Part shown: positions 1-6,584 of the stretch, one piece after another
How positions within the stretch are numbered: position 1 is the stretch's first letter
Layout of the letters: each line of letters opens with the position of its first letter
Origin: Prochloraceae cyanobacterium
GTDB lineage: Bacteria > Cyanobacteriota > Cyanobacteriia > Cyanobacteriales > JASJDA01
NCBI GenBank assembly: GCA_030065755.1
Contig: JASJDA010000028.1
Location: 1-35,884, forward strand
Direction of reading: 5' to 3'
DNA: 35,884 nucleotides
Made by a program: the position numbers and the translations under genes
The notes under the pieces: model-generated
The model's input: the letters and a program-made list of their open reading frames with translations, nothing else
Databases searched by the model: none
What the model was told of the DNA's origin: nothing

Positions 1-390
1 ATTTCAATTAATACACAAGGAGCTTTTAATCAAAAAGATTTGTTTAATATTTTGGTTAGAGCAGCAAGTAACGAATAATTCATTTTTAATTAGGGAACCT
101 TTTTCCAATAACTTATCGCCGAAGCAATTAACTTAACTACTATAGAAAGGTTCCCTGATTTAAAAATAATTTTCCTCCGTAAAAGAGACCCGATTGAAAA
201 TACTTCTAAAAGTTTAGAGAAAGTCCCTTGCGGCAACGATATCAGATATCATTTAGGTGAAATCAATGGTTTTGAAGAATTAGAAACTAAGCTCAATTCA
301 GCTTGAAAAAGTCGAATACCTCGGCGGATTAAGAAAGGTAATCTCAAAATAGCTATTGACTTAAATTTAATCCCTTATTATGGTAAACCA
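1..390 (+). pseudogene. ISH3-like transposase remnant, interrupted and cut off at the window edge
   Basis: Reading the plus strand in pieces gives a recognisable N-terminal half of a DDE transposase of the ISH3-like type. The first piece (1-78) ends in FNQKDLFNILVRAASNE followed by a stop. A second piece (about 190-306) reads SLEKVPCGNDIRYHL and FEELETKLNSA. A third (307-390) reads KKGNLKIAIDLNLIPYYGKP, the stretch around the first catalytic Asp. The pieces are separated by stop codons and by a hairpin-bearing insert of roughly 100 bp. No C-terminal half is seen, so the gene is dead. The family name is from recollection of the IAIDLxLIPYYG motif, not from a search. Confidence 0.6.
83..166. 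repeat. Inverted-repeat insert inside the transposase remnant (MITE-like)
   Basis: Arms TTTTTAATTAGGGAACCTTT (83-102) and its near-perfect complement at 146-166 bracket about 43 nt. The insert splits the transposase reading frame between the codons for SNE and IENTSKSLE. TAATT occurs just outside each end (76-80 and 167-171) and could be a target duplication. Small size, terminal inverted repeats and lack of coding capacity fit a miniature inverted-repeat element; a simple hairpin is the alternative. Confidence 0.4.
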
Positions 391-543
391 TTTAATCTCA
401 AACAGATGTTAACATTTTTATGCCAAGCTATAGACCGAATATATTTGGATTATCGATTACCTTGGCATCGGTGGTCGGCGCTATATTGGCTCACCTAAGC
501 AACTAATACCAATTCTCGAAAATAAGGAGAGACAAAAGGAACA

Positions 544-576
544 GGGAATAGGGAATAGGGAATAGGGAATAGGGAA
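544..576. repeat. Heptanucleotide tandem repeat (GGGAATA), 4.7 units
   Basis: Four exact GGGAATA units and a partial fifth stand in tandem. This is one of the short tandemly repeated repeats known from cyanobacterial intergenic DNA. A second tract of the same heptamer lies at 32464-32487. No function is visible. Confidence 0.85.
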
Positions 577-652
577 CAGAGGGATTTGAGCTTTTTTTAT
601 TAATAAACACTATTTCTTATCTCTCTAGTTACTTTTGAGAAATGGTATAACC

Positions 653-778
653 TTCACTGTTTGCATGTTAGTGGATGGGGAATACGAAATGCAACAGTTC
701 CGTGGTAGCGATCGCATTCTCTCCGCCACCTTCCCAGGATTGCAATTGAAAGTTGACCAAGTTTTCAATCTGGGGTAA
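653..778 (+). pseudogene. 3' remnant of a Uma2-family (DUF820) nuclease gene
   Basis: The plus strand encodes about 41 residues ending in a stop, with the sequence VDGEYEMQQFRGSDRIL, then FPGLQLKVDQVFNLG. This matches the usual C-terminal end of Uma2-type restriction-endonuclease-fold proteins, which are very abundant in cyanobacteria and normally about 190 residues long. The catalytic part is absent: upstream of 650 there is only the GGGAATA repeat and non-coding DNA. It is therefore a tail left after a deletion or insertion. The assignment rests on the recognisable tail motif only. Confidence 0.55.
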
Positions 779-1007
779 TAAAACTAAAGGTCGTCTTTGA
801 ATTTTGAATTGATTGGGTGTGGGGTGGCGCCGTCAAAAACGGCTGGTGAGCGATCGTGTTTCTTTTGTTTTTCTGCTCTCTCTGGTTCCCTCTCGGTTGG
901 GTTGGTGTGTTAATAACGTACCCGACAAGAGTGGGATCGCACTACGAGGCTAGCGATCGCACTGGCGTGGTCAGCTATGCAAGAACCGCTACAATGGTCT
1001 TGAGAAA

Positions 1008-1214
1008 ATGATAACATCAAATGTCATGGAAACAAAAAATATTAAAGAAGAAGCACGAAGATTAATTGACAAATTACCTGAAAATTCTACTTGGGATGAT
1101 TTAATGTATGAAATATATGTCAGGCAGGCAGTTGAGTCAGGATTAAGTGATAGTAAAGCCGGAAGAGTCTTTTCTGTTGAAGAAGTTAGGGCTAAGTTTG
1201 GATTACAAAGGTGA
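1008..1214 (+). CDS. Antitoxin-like small protein, partner of the downstream ParE/RelE toxin
   Basis: A 68-residue acidic, mostly helical protein containing the stretch IDKLPENSTWDDLMYEIYVR and ending in SVEEVRAKFGL. This is the typical cyanobacterial antitoxin found upstream of RelE/ParE toxins; the FSVEEVRAKFG end is thought to wrap the toxin. Its TGA stop overlaps the GTG start of the toxin gene (GTGA), so the two are translationally coupled. An internal ATG at 1026 gives a 62-residue form and is the likelier start if the first six residues are not conserved. A TACAAT box at 991-996 could be the -10 element. Confidence 0.75.
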   Translation: MITSNVMETKNIKEEARRLIDKLPENSTWDDLMYEIYVRQAVESGLSDSKAGRVFSVEEVRAKFGLQR

Positions 1215-1504
1215 AAGTTTTTTGGACGGTAACAGCCGTTAATCATTTATCTTCGATTTATAGTTATATTTCTCAGAACTCTCCCCAGTACGCACAAAGG
1301 CTTGTAGAACGATTAACTCACCGTTCTGAAAAGATTGCACAGTTTCCTCTATCGGGTCGTATTGTTCCAGAATTTGAAACCAAGCAAATTCGCGAAGTTA
1401 TTGAAGGCTCTTATCGCCTTATTTATTATATTAAACCTGAGCAAATTGATATTATCGCTGTCCTTCATGGTTCCCAGCAAATTAAAGCTTTAGAGGAGGA
1501 ATAA
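1211..1504 (+). CDS. Type II toxin, RelE/ParE superfamily
   Basis: A 97-residue protein with the ParE/RelE fold signature: helix-rich N-terminus (VTAVNHLSSIYSYISQNSP), the central FPLSGRIVPEF turn, and the C-terminal strand pair REVIEGSYRLIYYI / IDIIAVLHGSQQI. Family members inhibit gyrase (ParE) or cleave mRNA on the ribosome (RelE). The sequence resembles ParE-type members more closely, but the target cannot be read from sequence. It starts at GTG inside the antitoxin stop codon and is complete. Confidence 0.8.
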   Translation: MKVFWTVTAVNHLSSIYSYISQNSPQYAQRLVERLTHRSEKIAQFPLSGRIVPEFETKQIREVIEGSYRLIYYIKPEQIDIIAVLHGSQQIKALEEE

Positions 1505-1699
1505 TAGATTGGGGTGCTGATGACGATATTCAATTCCCCTCAGATATTGGCAATGAATAAATGTAGCGGAATGTAGGTAGGGTTGCGCGACAGCAAAACC
1601 CAACAAAAACAAAGGTTAAATTTGCATGACGTTGGAGCCAGAAGGCAAGTGAGATGTTGGTTTTCATGCTTCAACCCAACCTACGAGGCGAGCGATCGC
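1505..1699. other. Intergenic stretch without a recognisable gene
   Basis: After the toxin stop there is non-coding DNA with a GTAGGTAGGGTTGCGC...CAACCCAACCTAC pair of complementary segments around 1573-1685, a pattern common in cyanobacterial intergenic DNA. It runs straight into the 195-bp repeat. No promoter or RNA gene could be assigned. Confidence 0.4.
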
Positions 1700-1893
1700 A
1701 CTGTTGTTTCAGACTGAAGATAGTCGTGAGAAGATCGTCAGGAATTTTTGCCATGTATCTACCATAAAGATAAGCGCTAAATCTTCAACCCAACACCTGG
1801 TCGGTCGTTCGTCTTGTCATTCGCGATCGCACTCTCCCCCCAAGACGATCGCCTAACCAATCGCACCCGCCACCTCCCAAACGCGATCGCATT
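1700..1893. repeat. 195-bp dispersed repeat, copy A
   Basis: This segment is a diverged copy of 2776-2970. Both begin at ACTGTTGTTTCAGACTGAAG, share TTTTTGCCATGTATCTACCA and CACCTGGTCGGTCGTTCGTC, and end in a GATCGC-rich tail. A shorter scrap (CTCACTACCCCCAAGACGATCG) recurs at 3607-3628. On the minus strand both copies keep an open stretch reading KIPxxLLTTIFSLKQQ, so the repeat may descend from the end of a coding gene. Confidence 0.75.
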
Positions 1894-1950
1894 CCAGGAT
1901 ACCGATCGCGTTTAAGTGATATGATATTGCAATGTTAATCGCTCGAATTG

Positions 1951-2140
1951 CAAAGGGATGAAGTTTTAGAACAAGCTTATCAATGGCTTTGCCAGAAGAG
2001 ATCGCACTACCATCGGGGATATCTGGCAACTTCGATGCTGGTGGACGGAGAAAAAAGCTTATATTCAAAAGCTGTTGCTTTCTGGTAAGTATCGGTTTCG
2101 AGAACTGCAGCTGATTCGGGGCAAAGATCGGCTTACTGTC
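1951..2140 (+). pseudogene. Reverse transcriptase N-terminal relic, copy A
   Basis: The plus strand reads DEVLEQAYQWLCQKRSHYH, then shifts frame near 2016 and continues DIWQLRCWWTEKKAYIQ, KLLLSGKYRFRELQLIRGKD. This is the N-terminal region of the reverse transcriptase whose longer relic lies at 4041-4645; the shared part is clearly homologous but diverged. Coding similarity stops near 2140, about 25 bases before the promoter of the next toxin-antitoxin pair. A frameshift plus loss of all catalytic motifs makes this a dead fragment. Confidence 0.7.
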
Positions 2141-2163
2141 GTAGCGCGCCACTCTTTTTTCTT

Positions 2164-2197
2164 TATAATGTACATTTTTGCTATAATGTACATTATA
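2164..2197 (+). promoter_or_regulatory. Operator/promoter of the YefM-type toxin-antitoxin pair
   Basis: TATAATGTACATTATA at 2182-2197 is a perfect 16-bp palindrome. A second TGTACA core lies at 2169-2174, 18 bp away centre to centre, inside TATAATGTACATTTTT. TGTACA palindromes are the documented binding element of E. coli YefM-YoeB, and the gene downstream encodes a Phd/YefM-type antitoxin. Two TATAAT boxes (2164-2169 and 2182-2187) overlap the operator, which fits autorepression. Confidence 0.75.
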
Positions 2198-2214
2198 GTC
2201 AATATATAAAAACC

Positions 2215-2478
2215 ATGAAAAGCTACACTCTGACACAAACACGTAACCTACATGGAGAAGTGTTCGATCGAGCGACAGTTGAACCAGTGCTAGTTACCAA
2301 GCAAAAACGACCTAGCCATGTCATTCTTTCAGCATCCGCTTATCAACAACTAATCAGCAGACTAGAAGAATTAGAAGATTTAAGCTTGGGGAAAGCAGCA
2401 GAAACCGCCCTAAATCAATCTTCAATGGTGGGAAGTGAAGAATTTACAGCGACTTTAGAGAAACTAGCAAATGGCTAA
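2215..2478 (+). CDS. Antitoxin, Phd/YefM family
   Basis: An 87-residue protein with the Phd/YefM N-terminal DNA-binding fold: an early strand-helix (TLTQTRNLHGEVFDRA), the strand VEPVLVTKQKRPSHVILSAS and the AYQQLISRLEELEDLSL helix. The disordered C-terminal tail (about residues 62-87) should neutralise the toxin. It probably represses its own promoter through the TGTACA palindromes just upstream, which is the known mode for YefM. The gene overlaps the toxin start by eight bases. Confidence 0.85.
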   Translation: MKSYTLTQTRNLHGEVFDRATVEPVLVTKQKRPSHVILSASAYQQLISRLEELEDLSLGKAAETALNQSSMVGSEEFTATLEKLANG

Positions 2479-2752
2479 ACTTGATGGGCTAGAAGCAGTT
2501 TTAGACTTCTTAAAAGGCTTACAACCCAAAATTGCCGCTCAAGTTGCTAAAAAAACCTTATCCCTTAATATTGACCCCTTGCCTAGTGATAGTAAACAGT
2601 TGAAAGGATATCCTGGTTATTATCGGGTAGATAGTGGCGAGTATCGGATAGTTTATCGGTTTAAACCAGAAGAAGACTTAGTAGAAGTAATTTTGGTGGG
2701 CAAACGTAACGATGATGAAGTGTATAAAAAATTAGAGCGTTTGTTGAAATAA
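2471..2752 (+). CDS. Type II toxin, RelE family
   Basis: A 93-residue basic protein with RelE-type features: a helical N-terminal half (LEAVLDFLKGLQPKIAAQVA), the LPSDSKQLKGYPGYYRVDSG stretch, the core strand EYRIVYRF and the C-terminal VILVGKRNDDEVYKKLER. RelE homologues are ribosome-dependent mRNA endonucleases; the YRVDSGEYRIVYR segment carries the basic and aromatic residues used for that chemistry. It overlaps the antitoxin gene, is complete, and is followed directly by copy B of the dispersed repeat. Confidence 0.85.
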   Translation: MAKLDGLEAVLDFLKGLQPKIAAQVAKKTLSLNIDPLPSDSKQLKGYPGYYRVDSGEYRIVYRFKPEEDLVEVILVGKRNDDEVYKKLERLLK

Positions 2753-2775
2753 TTCTCTATCAAATTGTTCAGCCA

Positions 2776-2970
2776 ACTGTTGTTTCAGACTGAAGATAGT
2801 CGTGAGAAGTTCTGCTGGAATTTTTGCCATGTATCTACCATAAAGACGAGCGCTAAATTTTAAACCCAACACCTGGTCGGTCGTTCGTCTTGTCATTCGC
2901 GATCGCACTCTCCCCCCAAGACGATCGCCTAAGCAATCACACCCGTCAAATCCTAAACGCAATTGCACTT
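2776..2970. repeat. 195-bp dispersed repeat, copy B
   Basis: Second copy of the element at 1700-1893, in the same orientation. Together the two copies flank the reverse transcriptase relic A and the YefM/RelE pair. The minus strand is open across it (2732-3004), but most of that reading frame is repeat sequence and it is not called as a gene. Confidence 0.75.
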
Positions 2971-3054
2971 TATAATACGGTCTGTACAATAGTGGCGATT
3001 GCACTTGATTGTCACGAAATTATGATACATTAAGCACCACCAAAGTAATCATGT

Positions 3055-3403
3055 ATGACCATTCCGACCGAATTATCAGTAATTATCACAACACTAAATC
3101 AGGAGTTAAATCAAATTGAGCAGGAAGCAACAAGAGGACTCAATTTAGTCAGAGAGTTATTACCTCAGTTCTCCTGATAATCTTGTCTTGATTCAGTTGT
3201 TGGCAATTCTCAATAATTCATTGCTATTTCGGGATAATACTAGAAGACACATTCAAATAACGCTTGATAGTATCTCATCGCCTTACGTTGCCGATGAAAT
3301 TATCCAGGAAGCGGGGGAAGATTTGGGAGAATTGTTAGGTCGTGTGCTAGAAACTAAAATGTTAGTAAGTAGAGCCGTGGGAATTTTAGAAGATTTATCA
3401 TGA
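3055..3403 (+). pseudogene. Small helical protein gene of unknown function, broken by a frameshift
   Basis: ATG at 3055 opens a frame of 40 residues (MTIPTELSVIITTLNQELNQ, IEQEATRGLNLVRELLPQFS) that stops at 3177. In the frame shifted by +1, coding continues without a gap from 3170 as SPDNLVLIQLLAILNNSLLF and runs to 3403, ending in GELLGRVLETKMLVSRAVGI. The two pieces join into one protein of about 117 residues. Either one base was inserted near 3169-3175 or the shift is programmed; the first is simpler. The stop overlaps the ATG of the next small gene. I do not recognise the family. Confidence 0.55.
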
Positions 3404-3576
3404 CACAGCGATCGCTAAGTCCACAACAACAGACAAAATTGGCAGAAGCTTTAAAAGTTGCTCGACTCGCTGAAGAGAAAGCTTCACAAATGAGTGAATT
3501 GGCAACCGAAATTGCTAATAAATATCAACAGCGTCTTTATGAGTCGGTAAAATCTGCCTCAAAACCATCCAATTAG
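3400..3576 (+). CDS. Small hypothetical protein (58 aa)
   Basis: ATG at 3400 overlaps the TGA of the preceding frame (ATGA), the usual mark of translational coupling. The product starts MTQRSLSPQQQTKLAEALKV and continues with a helical, charged stretch (ARLAEEKASQMSELATEIAN) before a polar tail. No domain is recognised. Together with the broken gene upstream it looks like a two-gene unit, possibly of toxin-antitoxin style, but nothing in the sequence proves that. Confidence 0.5.
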   Translation: MTQRSLSPQQQTKLAEALKVARLAEEKASQMSELATEIANKYQQRLYESVKSASKPSN

Positions 3577-3625
3577 ACATAAAAACCGTAATCGATTATT
3601 GCGCGATCTCACTACCCCCAAGACG

Positions 3626-3712
3626 ATCGATGAACGCACTGGAAATATATTCATGCTAATTGGTGAGGAAATTGAGATTGAGATTAAACCTAATGGGGAA
3701 TGGATAAAATGA
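3626..3712 (+). pseudogene. 3' remnant of a DUF6888-type gene
   Basis: The frame ending at the TGA 3710-3712 reads DERTGNIFMLIGEEIEIEIK followed by PNGEWIK. This looks like the end of the small cyanobacterial DUF6888 proteins, which normally sit directly upstream of a DUF6887 gene, as here. The N-terminal part is replaced by non-coding DNA carrying a scrap of the 195-bp repeat. The family name is from memory of the motif and the gene pairing. Confidence 0.4.
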
Positions 3713-3945
3713 ATCAAAAACCTAATTTTCAAACCATGATCGCTCGAGAATTAAAAAGTTATGTCTTATCTCATCGAGAAGATGATGAAGCTTTTTATGC
3801 TTATTTAGATAAAGTACGTGAAAGAAAAGAGCGAGTGGTTTATCCCCCTTTAAAGTCGTTTGAAGATCTGGAAAAATATCCAGAGGTTATTGAACAAATG
3901 CGTACTGATTCAGGTAAGAATTTTAACCAAAATGATTTAAGTTAG
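3709..3945 (+). CDS. DUF6887-type small protein
   Basis: ATG at 3709 overlaps the stop of the DUF6888-type remnant (ATGA), so I prefer it to the in-frame ATG at 3700. The 78-residue product reads MNQKPNFQTMIARELKSYVL, then SHREDDEAFYAYLDKVRERK and YPPLKSFEDLEKYPEVIEQM. The ELKxYVLSHREDxEAFYAYxDK pattern is typical of a small cyanobacterial family always paired with DUF6888. Its function is unknown; a toxin-antitoxin-like role has been suspected from the pairing. Its partner is truncated here. Confidence 0.6.
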   Translation: MNQKPNFQTMIARELKSYVLSHREDDEAFYAYLDKVRERKERVVYPPLKSFEDLEKYPEVIEQMRTDSGKNFNQNDLS

Positions 3946-4040
3946 AAATGCACAAAATTTTAACCAACACATGGTGCATCACATTTCCTTAACCTAACCA
4001 ACAACTGAGTGCGATCGCATCTCCCAGTCTTGGTTAACCA

Positions 4041-4645
4041 GAGAGATCGCACTACCATTTTCATGGCGATATCTGGCAAATACGACGTTGGTGGACTGAG
4101 AAAAAAGCTTATGTGCAAAAGCTGTTGCTTGCTGGTCAGTATCGCTTTCGGGAACAGCGGCTTATTCGGGGAAAAGATAGGGATGTTGAATGGTGGTCTT
4201 CGATGGATGCTCTGGTGCTAAAGGCGATCGCTCTTTTTCTGGGAGAACATCTCAAACCCCATCTCTCAAATCGTTGTTTTCACTTGGCTGGTACTGGCGG
4301 CATGAAAGCTGCTGTGCGGGATGTTTCTCATAATCTGGGGGCTAATAAATTCGTCTTTCGCACAGATGTTAAGAAATATTATGCCAGTATTGACCATGAG
4401 ATACTTTTGAGCATTGTGCGGCGTTTCGTTGATGACTCGGCTGTGTTGGACTTAATACGGCTGTATTTGCAGCGATTTGTTTCTGATCGTGGCAACTATG
4501 TAGATATTTTGCAGGGAATTTCCTTGGGGTGTCCTCTTTCGCCTTTGATGGGAGCGTTGTATTTGAAGCCTTTGGACGATCGCATGGCGAAATTGGGCTG
4601 TTTTTATGCTCGATATATGGACGATTGGGTGGTTATGGCTCCGAC
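4041..4645 (+). pseudogene. Reverse transcriptase relic, copy B, truncated after the YMDD motif
   Basis: The plus strand encodes RT blocks in order: YRFREQRLIRGKDRDVEWWS, LKAIALFLGEHLKPHLSNRC, the catalytic FVFRTDVKKYYASIDHEILL, the QGISLGCPLSPLMGALYL block and ARYMDDWVVMAPT with the YMDD box at about 4614-4625. Coding similarity ends abruptly near 4643, where RTs of this type would continue into the thumb/maturase part; instead the sequence becomes the 3' end of the minus-strand DUF4157 gene. There is no good start codon (the homology begins near 4041 without ATG). It resembles group II-intron-like bacterial RTs. It is not a working enzyme. Confidence 0.8.
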
Positions 4646-6396
4646 CTTACTAGATCCCCGAAGAGATCTTGAAATTCTTTTAGGATTGAGTCTTGGAGCT
4701 TTGTTAGTTCGTCTCCGCTTAGATCTAATGTTTCCTTTGGATGCCATCCATCCGACCCCAAGTTTTCCCAATCGTCTGAGTCGCGTTCGGGTAGGGGTAG
4801 CGGTCGGTCGAATCCCGTGGTCTCGCTGCCTGTCGTTTCTGGCCAGTAAAACAGATTTTTTGGGGTGTCGCAGATCTTGTACAACAGGTAATGGACTGCG
4901 TTATTCACGTACTTTTCCTCGTATGTGCCCAACCGATTTGTCCATAATATCGACTCGATCGTGCCGGAATGTTTCTCTGCTGTGGATGTGTCATATAAGT
5001 AGCAGTAAGCATCGAACAAAAGTTGCATGTAATTTGAAACCGTCATTGAACGGCCAAATGAAATTAATGTGTCCTTCAGGATCTTGTAGCTTATGAAGTG
5101 ATTGGCAATGGACCCATCTGGTACCGATTCCCAATCCCGTTGCAATGCTTCCTTCTTCGCTTTTGTGCTGACTCCTTCACGTTGGTGTATAACCCTGGTG
5201 ATAACATCCTGGCTGGGTTTCACCTCTTTCGTCCTTAACCACAACACGGTTTTTCGTTGTACCACTTCTCTTGGGGACGGTTTTGTGTTATCTTGTTGTC
5301 GAATTTCGCCGGCGGCACTCCTCGTTTTTTCCTGCCCTGTCTTCCTTTGCGGTTCCTGCGTAGATGTTATTGGTTTGGGCCTCAGGAATGCTTCCTTGCC
5401 TTTCTCTTCCGCTTCTCGCTCCAAAGCTTCTTCCTCGTTGATCCCGAATCCCTTTCTCTGAATAGTCGGCTTCACTCTTCCCTGCTTTTGCTGTACCACA
5501 TGCCAAGCTTCGTGGGGTATATGCTTCTCTTGTCCTGGCCCGATATGAATCTCCGTTCCCTGCGTGTATGCCAATGCTTGCAACTGGGCCGGTTTGGATG
5601 AATTATAGTGGACTTTCACATCATCCATGGAGAAGCCAGAGAGGTTTTCAATTCCAGCTTTTATGTTCTCGGGCAATCCTGTTCGGTTAGGCTGCTGTAT
5701 CGCTGGTGTATCTGTTGTTTTTGTTGAATCTGTTTTCTCTCCTTTCTCCTGTATCACCGAATTATCTGCTAATCCAGTTGTAGGTGCTTTGAGCTGGAAA
5801 GCAGGAGGACTAATTGGTACGGTATGTGTGGGTATCACAGCTCGTAACTGAATCCCTCCTTTTTTTTGTTGAGGAGATATTGAGTTCTTCTCTCGCTGTG
5901 AATGCCGTCCTTTGGCGATCGGATCGTCTGAAAGTTGTTGATATTCGGGAGTCTCAATTTTTGGTGCTTTTAGTTGGACTACTGGAGGTCTTGATGGTTC
6001 TGCTACTGTGGGTATTGTTGCTCGTAACTGTCTCCCTTCTGTCTGTGGCACAGATGATATTGAATCATCATTTATCTGCTGCGTGCGCATGACCTTTTTA
6101 ATGATACTGCCCCATTCTCTTTCACTAGATCCAACCTTCGGATGAACGGACAATTCGAGATCATTATTATACTTCGCCTGCACTGGTTCGCTGTTCAGCT
6201 CCGATATTGGTTCTGGCTGATCTTGTTCGTCTTTTTGGGTGCGCATTACATTGTTAGTAATACTACCCCATTCTCTTTCACTAGACTCCGATACTGTTAC
6301 CCTTGTCCCTAAACTCGATCGGGATTTGATATCCTTATTTTTGCCGTTTGACTGATGTGTCGATGACGTTTTTTTTCTAATTTGCTGATGGTACAT
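4633..6396 (-). CDS. eCIS-core DUF4157 protein, candidate injected cargo
   Basis: A 587-residue protein that begins with a strong GAGGAGA ribosome site. Residues 1-235 are low-complexity and carry two pairs of internal repeats: SSEREWGSI...VMRTQ (about 38-54 and 90-106) and QLRAxIPT...QLKAP (about 121-146 and 180-205). Residues 241-315 are the DUF4157 domain: LPENIKAGIENLSGFSMDDV, then a zincin-like HEAWH at 295-299 followed by VVQQKQGRV. DUF4157 is the best-known marker of eCIS-associated cargo proteins. Residues about 390-587 form a C-terminal domain I do not recognise, with conserved-looking ANHFISYKILKDTLISFG and FDAYCYLYD. The last five codons lie in RT-relic DNA, so the natural C-terminus may be altered. 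The gene faces the CIS operon from a shared intergenic region. Confidence 0.85.
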   Translation of the reverse strand: MYHQQIRKKTSSTHQSNGKNKDIKSRSSLGTRVTVSESSEREWGSITNNVMRTQKDEQDQPEPISELNSEPVQAKYNNDLELSVHPKVGSSEREWGSIIKKVMRTQQINDDSISSVPQTEGRQLRATIPTVAEPSRPPVVQLKAPKIETPEYQQLSDDPIAKGRHSQREKNSISPQQKKGGIQLRAVIPTHTVPISPPAFQLKAPTTGLADNSVIQEKGEKTDSTKTTDTPAIQQPNRTGLPENIKAGIENLSGFSMDDVKVHYNSSKPAQLQALAYTQGTEIHIGPGQEKHIPHEAWHVVQQKQGRVKPTIQRKGFGINEEEALEREAEEKGKEAFLRPKPITSTQEPQRKTGQEKTRSAAGEIRQQDNTKPSPREVVQRKTVLWLRTKEVKPSQDVITRVIHQREGVSTKAKKEALQRDWESVPDGSIANHFISYKILKDTLISFGRSMTVSNYMQLLFDAYCYLYDTSTAEKHSGTIESILWTNRLGTYEEKYVNNAVHYLLYKICDTPKNLFYWPETTGSETTGFDRPLPLPERDSDDWENLGSDGWHPKETLDLSGDELTKLQDSILKEFQDLFGDLVRSEP

Positions 6397-6584
6397 CGAA
6401 GTATCTCCTCGATTAAATTAGAAATTTAAATGAAAAATAGAAAATTATTTATGTTTGTTACAAATCTGGCATTTTTATCAATTTTATATCGATTTGAACT
6501 TGTAAATCGATATTACGCAAACAAGTGAAATAAAACTGATTTCAACTTCGAGCTACTTTTAAGTTAATCGAAGGAAAAAATCTA
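6397..6584. promoter_or_regulatory. Divergent promoter region of cargo and CIS operon with a perfect inverted repeat
   Basis: The 188-bp AT-rich gap separates the starts of the DUF4157 gene and the AAA+ ATPase gene, which read away from each other. ATATCGATTT (6486-6495) and AAATCGATAT (6504-6513) form a perfect 10-bp inverted repeat with an 8-bp spacer, the geometry of a dimeric regulator site. It could co-regulate both transcripts. No regulator gene is adjacent. Confidence 0.55.

Noticed and set aside
1853-2242. Minus-strand 129-residue open frame
   Set aside because: Antisense to the RT relic and across the TA promoter; no protein motif.
2732-3004. Minus-strand 90-residue open frame
   Set aside because: Mostly the 195-bp repeat; copy A does not keep the same full frame. 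Kept only as a hint of ancestral coding.
3169-3177. Programmed +1 frameshift as an established call
   Set aside because: No slippery site or stimulatory structure could be pointed to; decay is the simpler reading.
4041-4645. Diversity-generating retroelement with the tail fibre as target
   Set aside because: The RT has SP rather than SQ in its block 4 region, is truncated, and no template/variable repeat pair is seen near the fibre's end.
4009-6092. Several plus-strand open frames across the RT relic and DUF4157 gene (4009-4221, 5102-5461, 5257-5601, 5627-5851, 5814-6092)
   Set aside because: They are antisense or frame shadows of the RT relic and DUF4157 coding sequence, without family motifs or ribosome sites.
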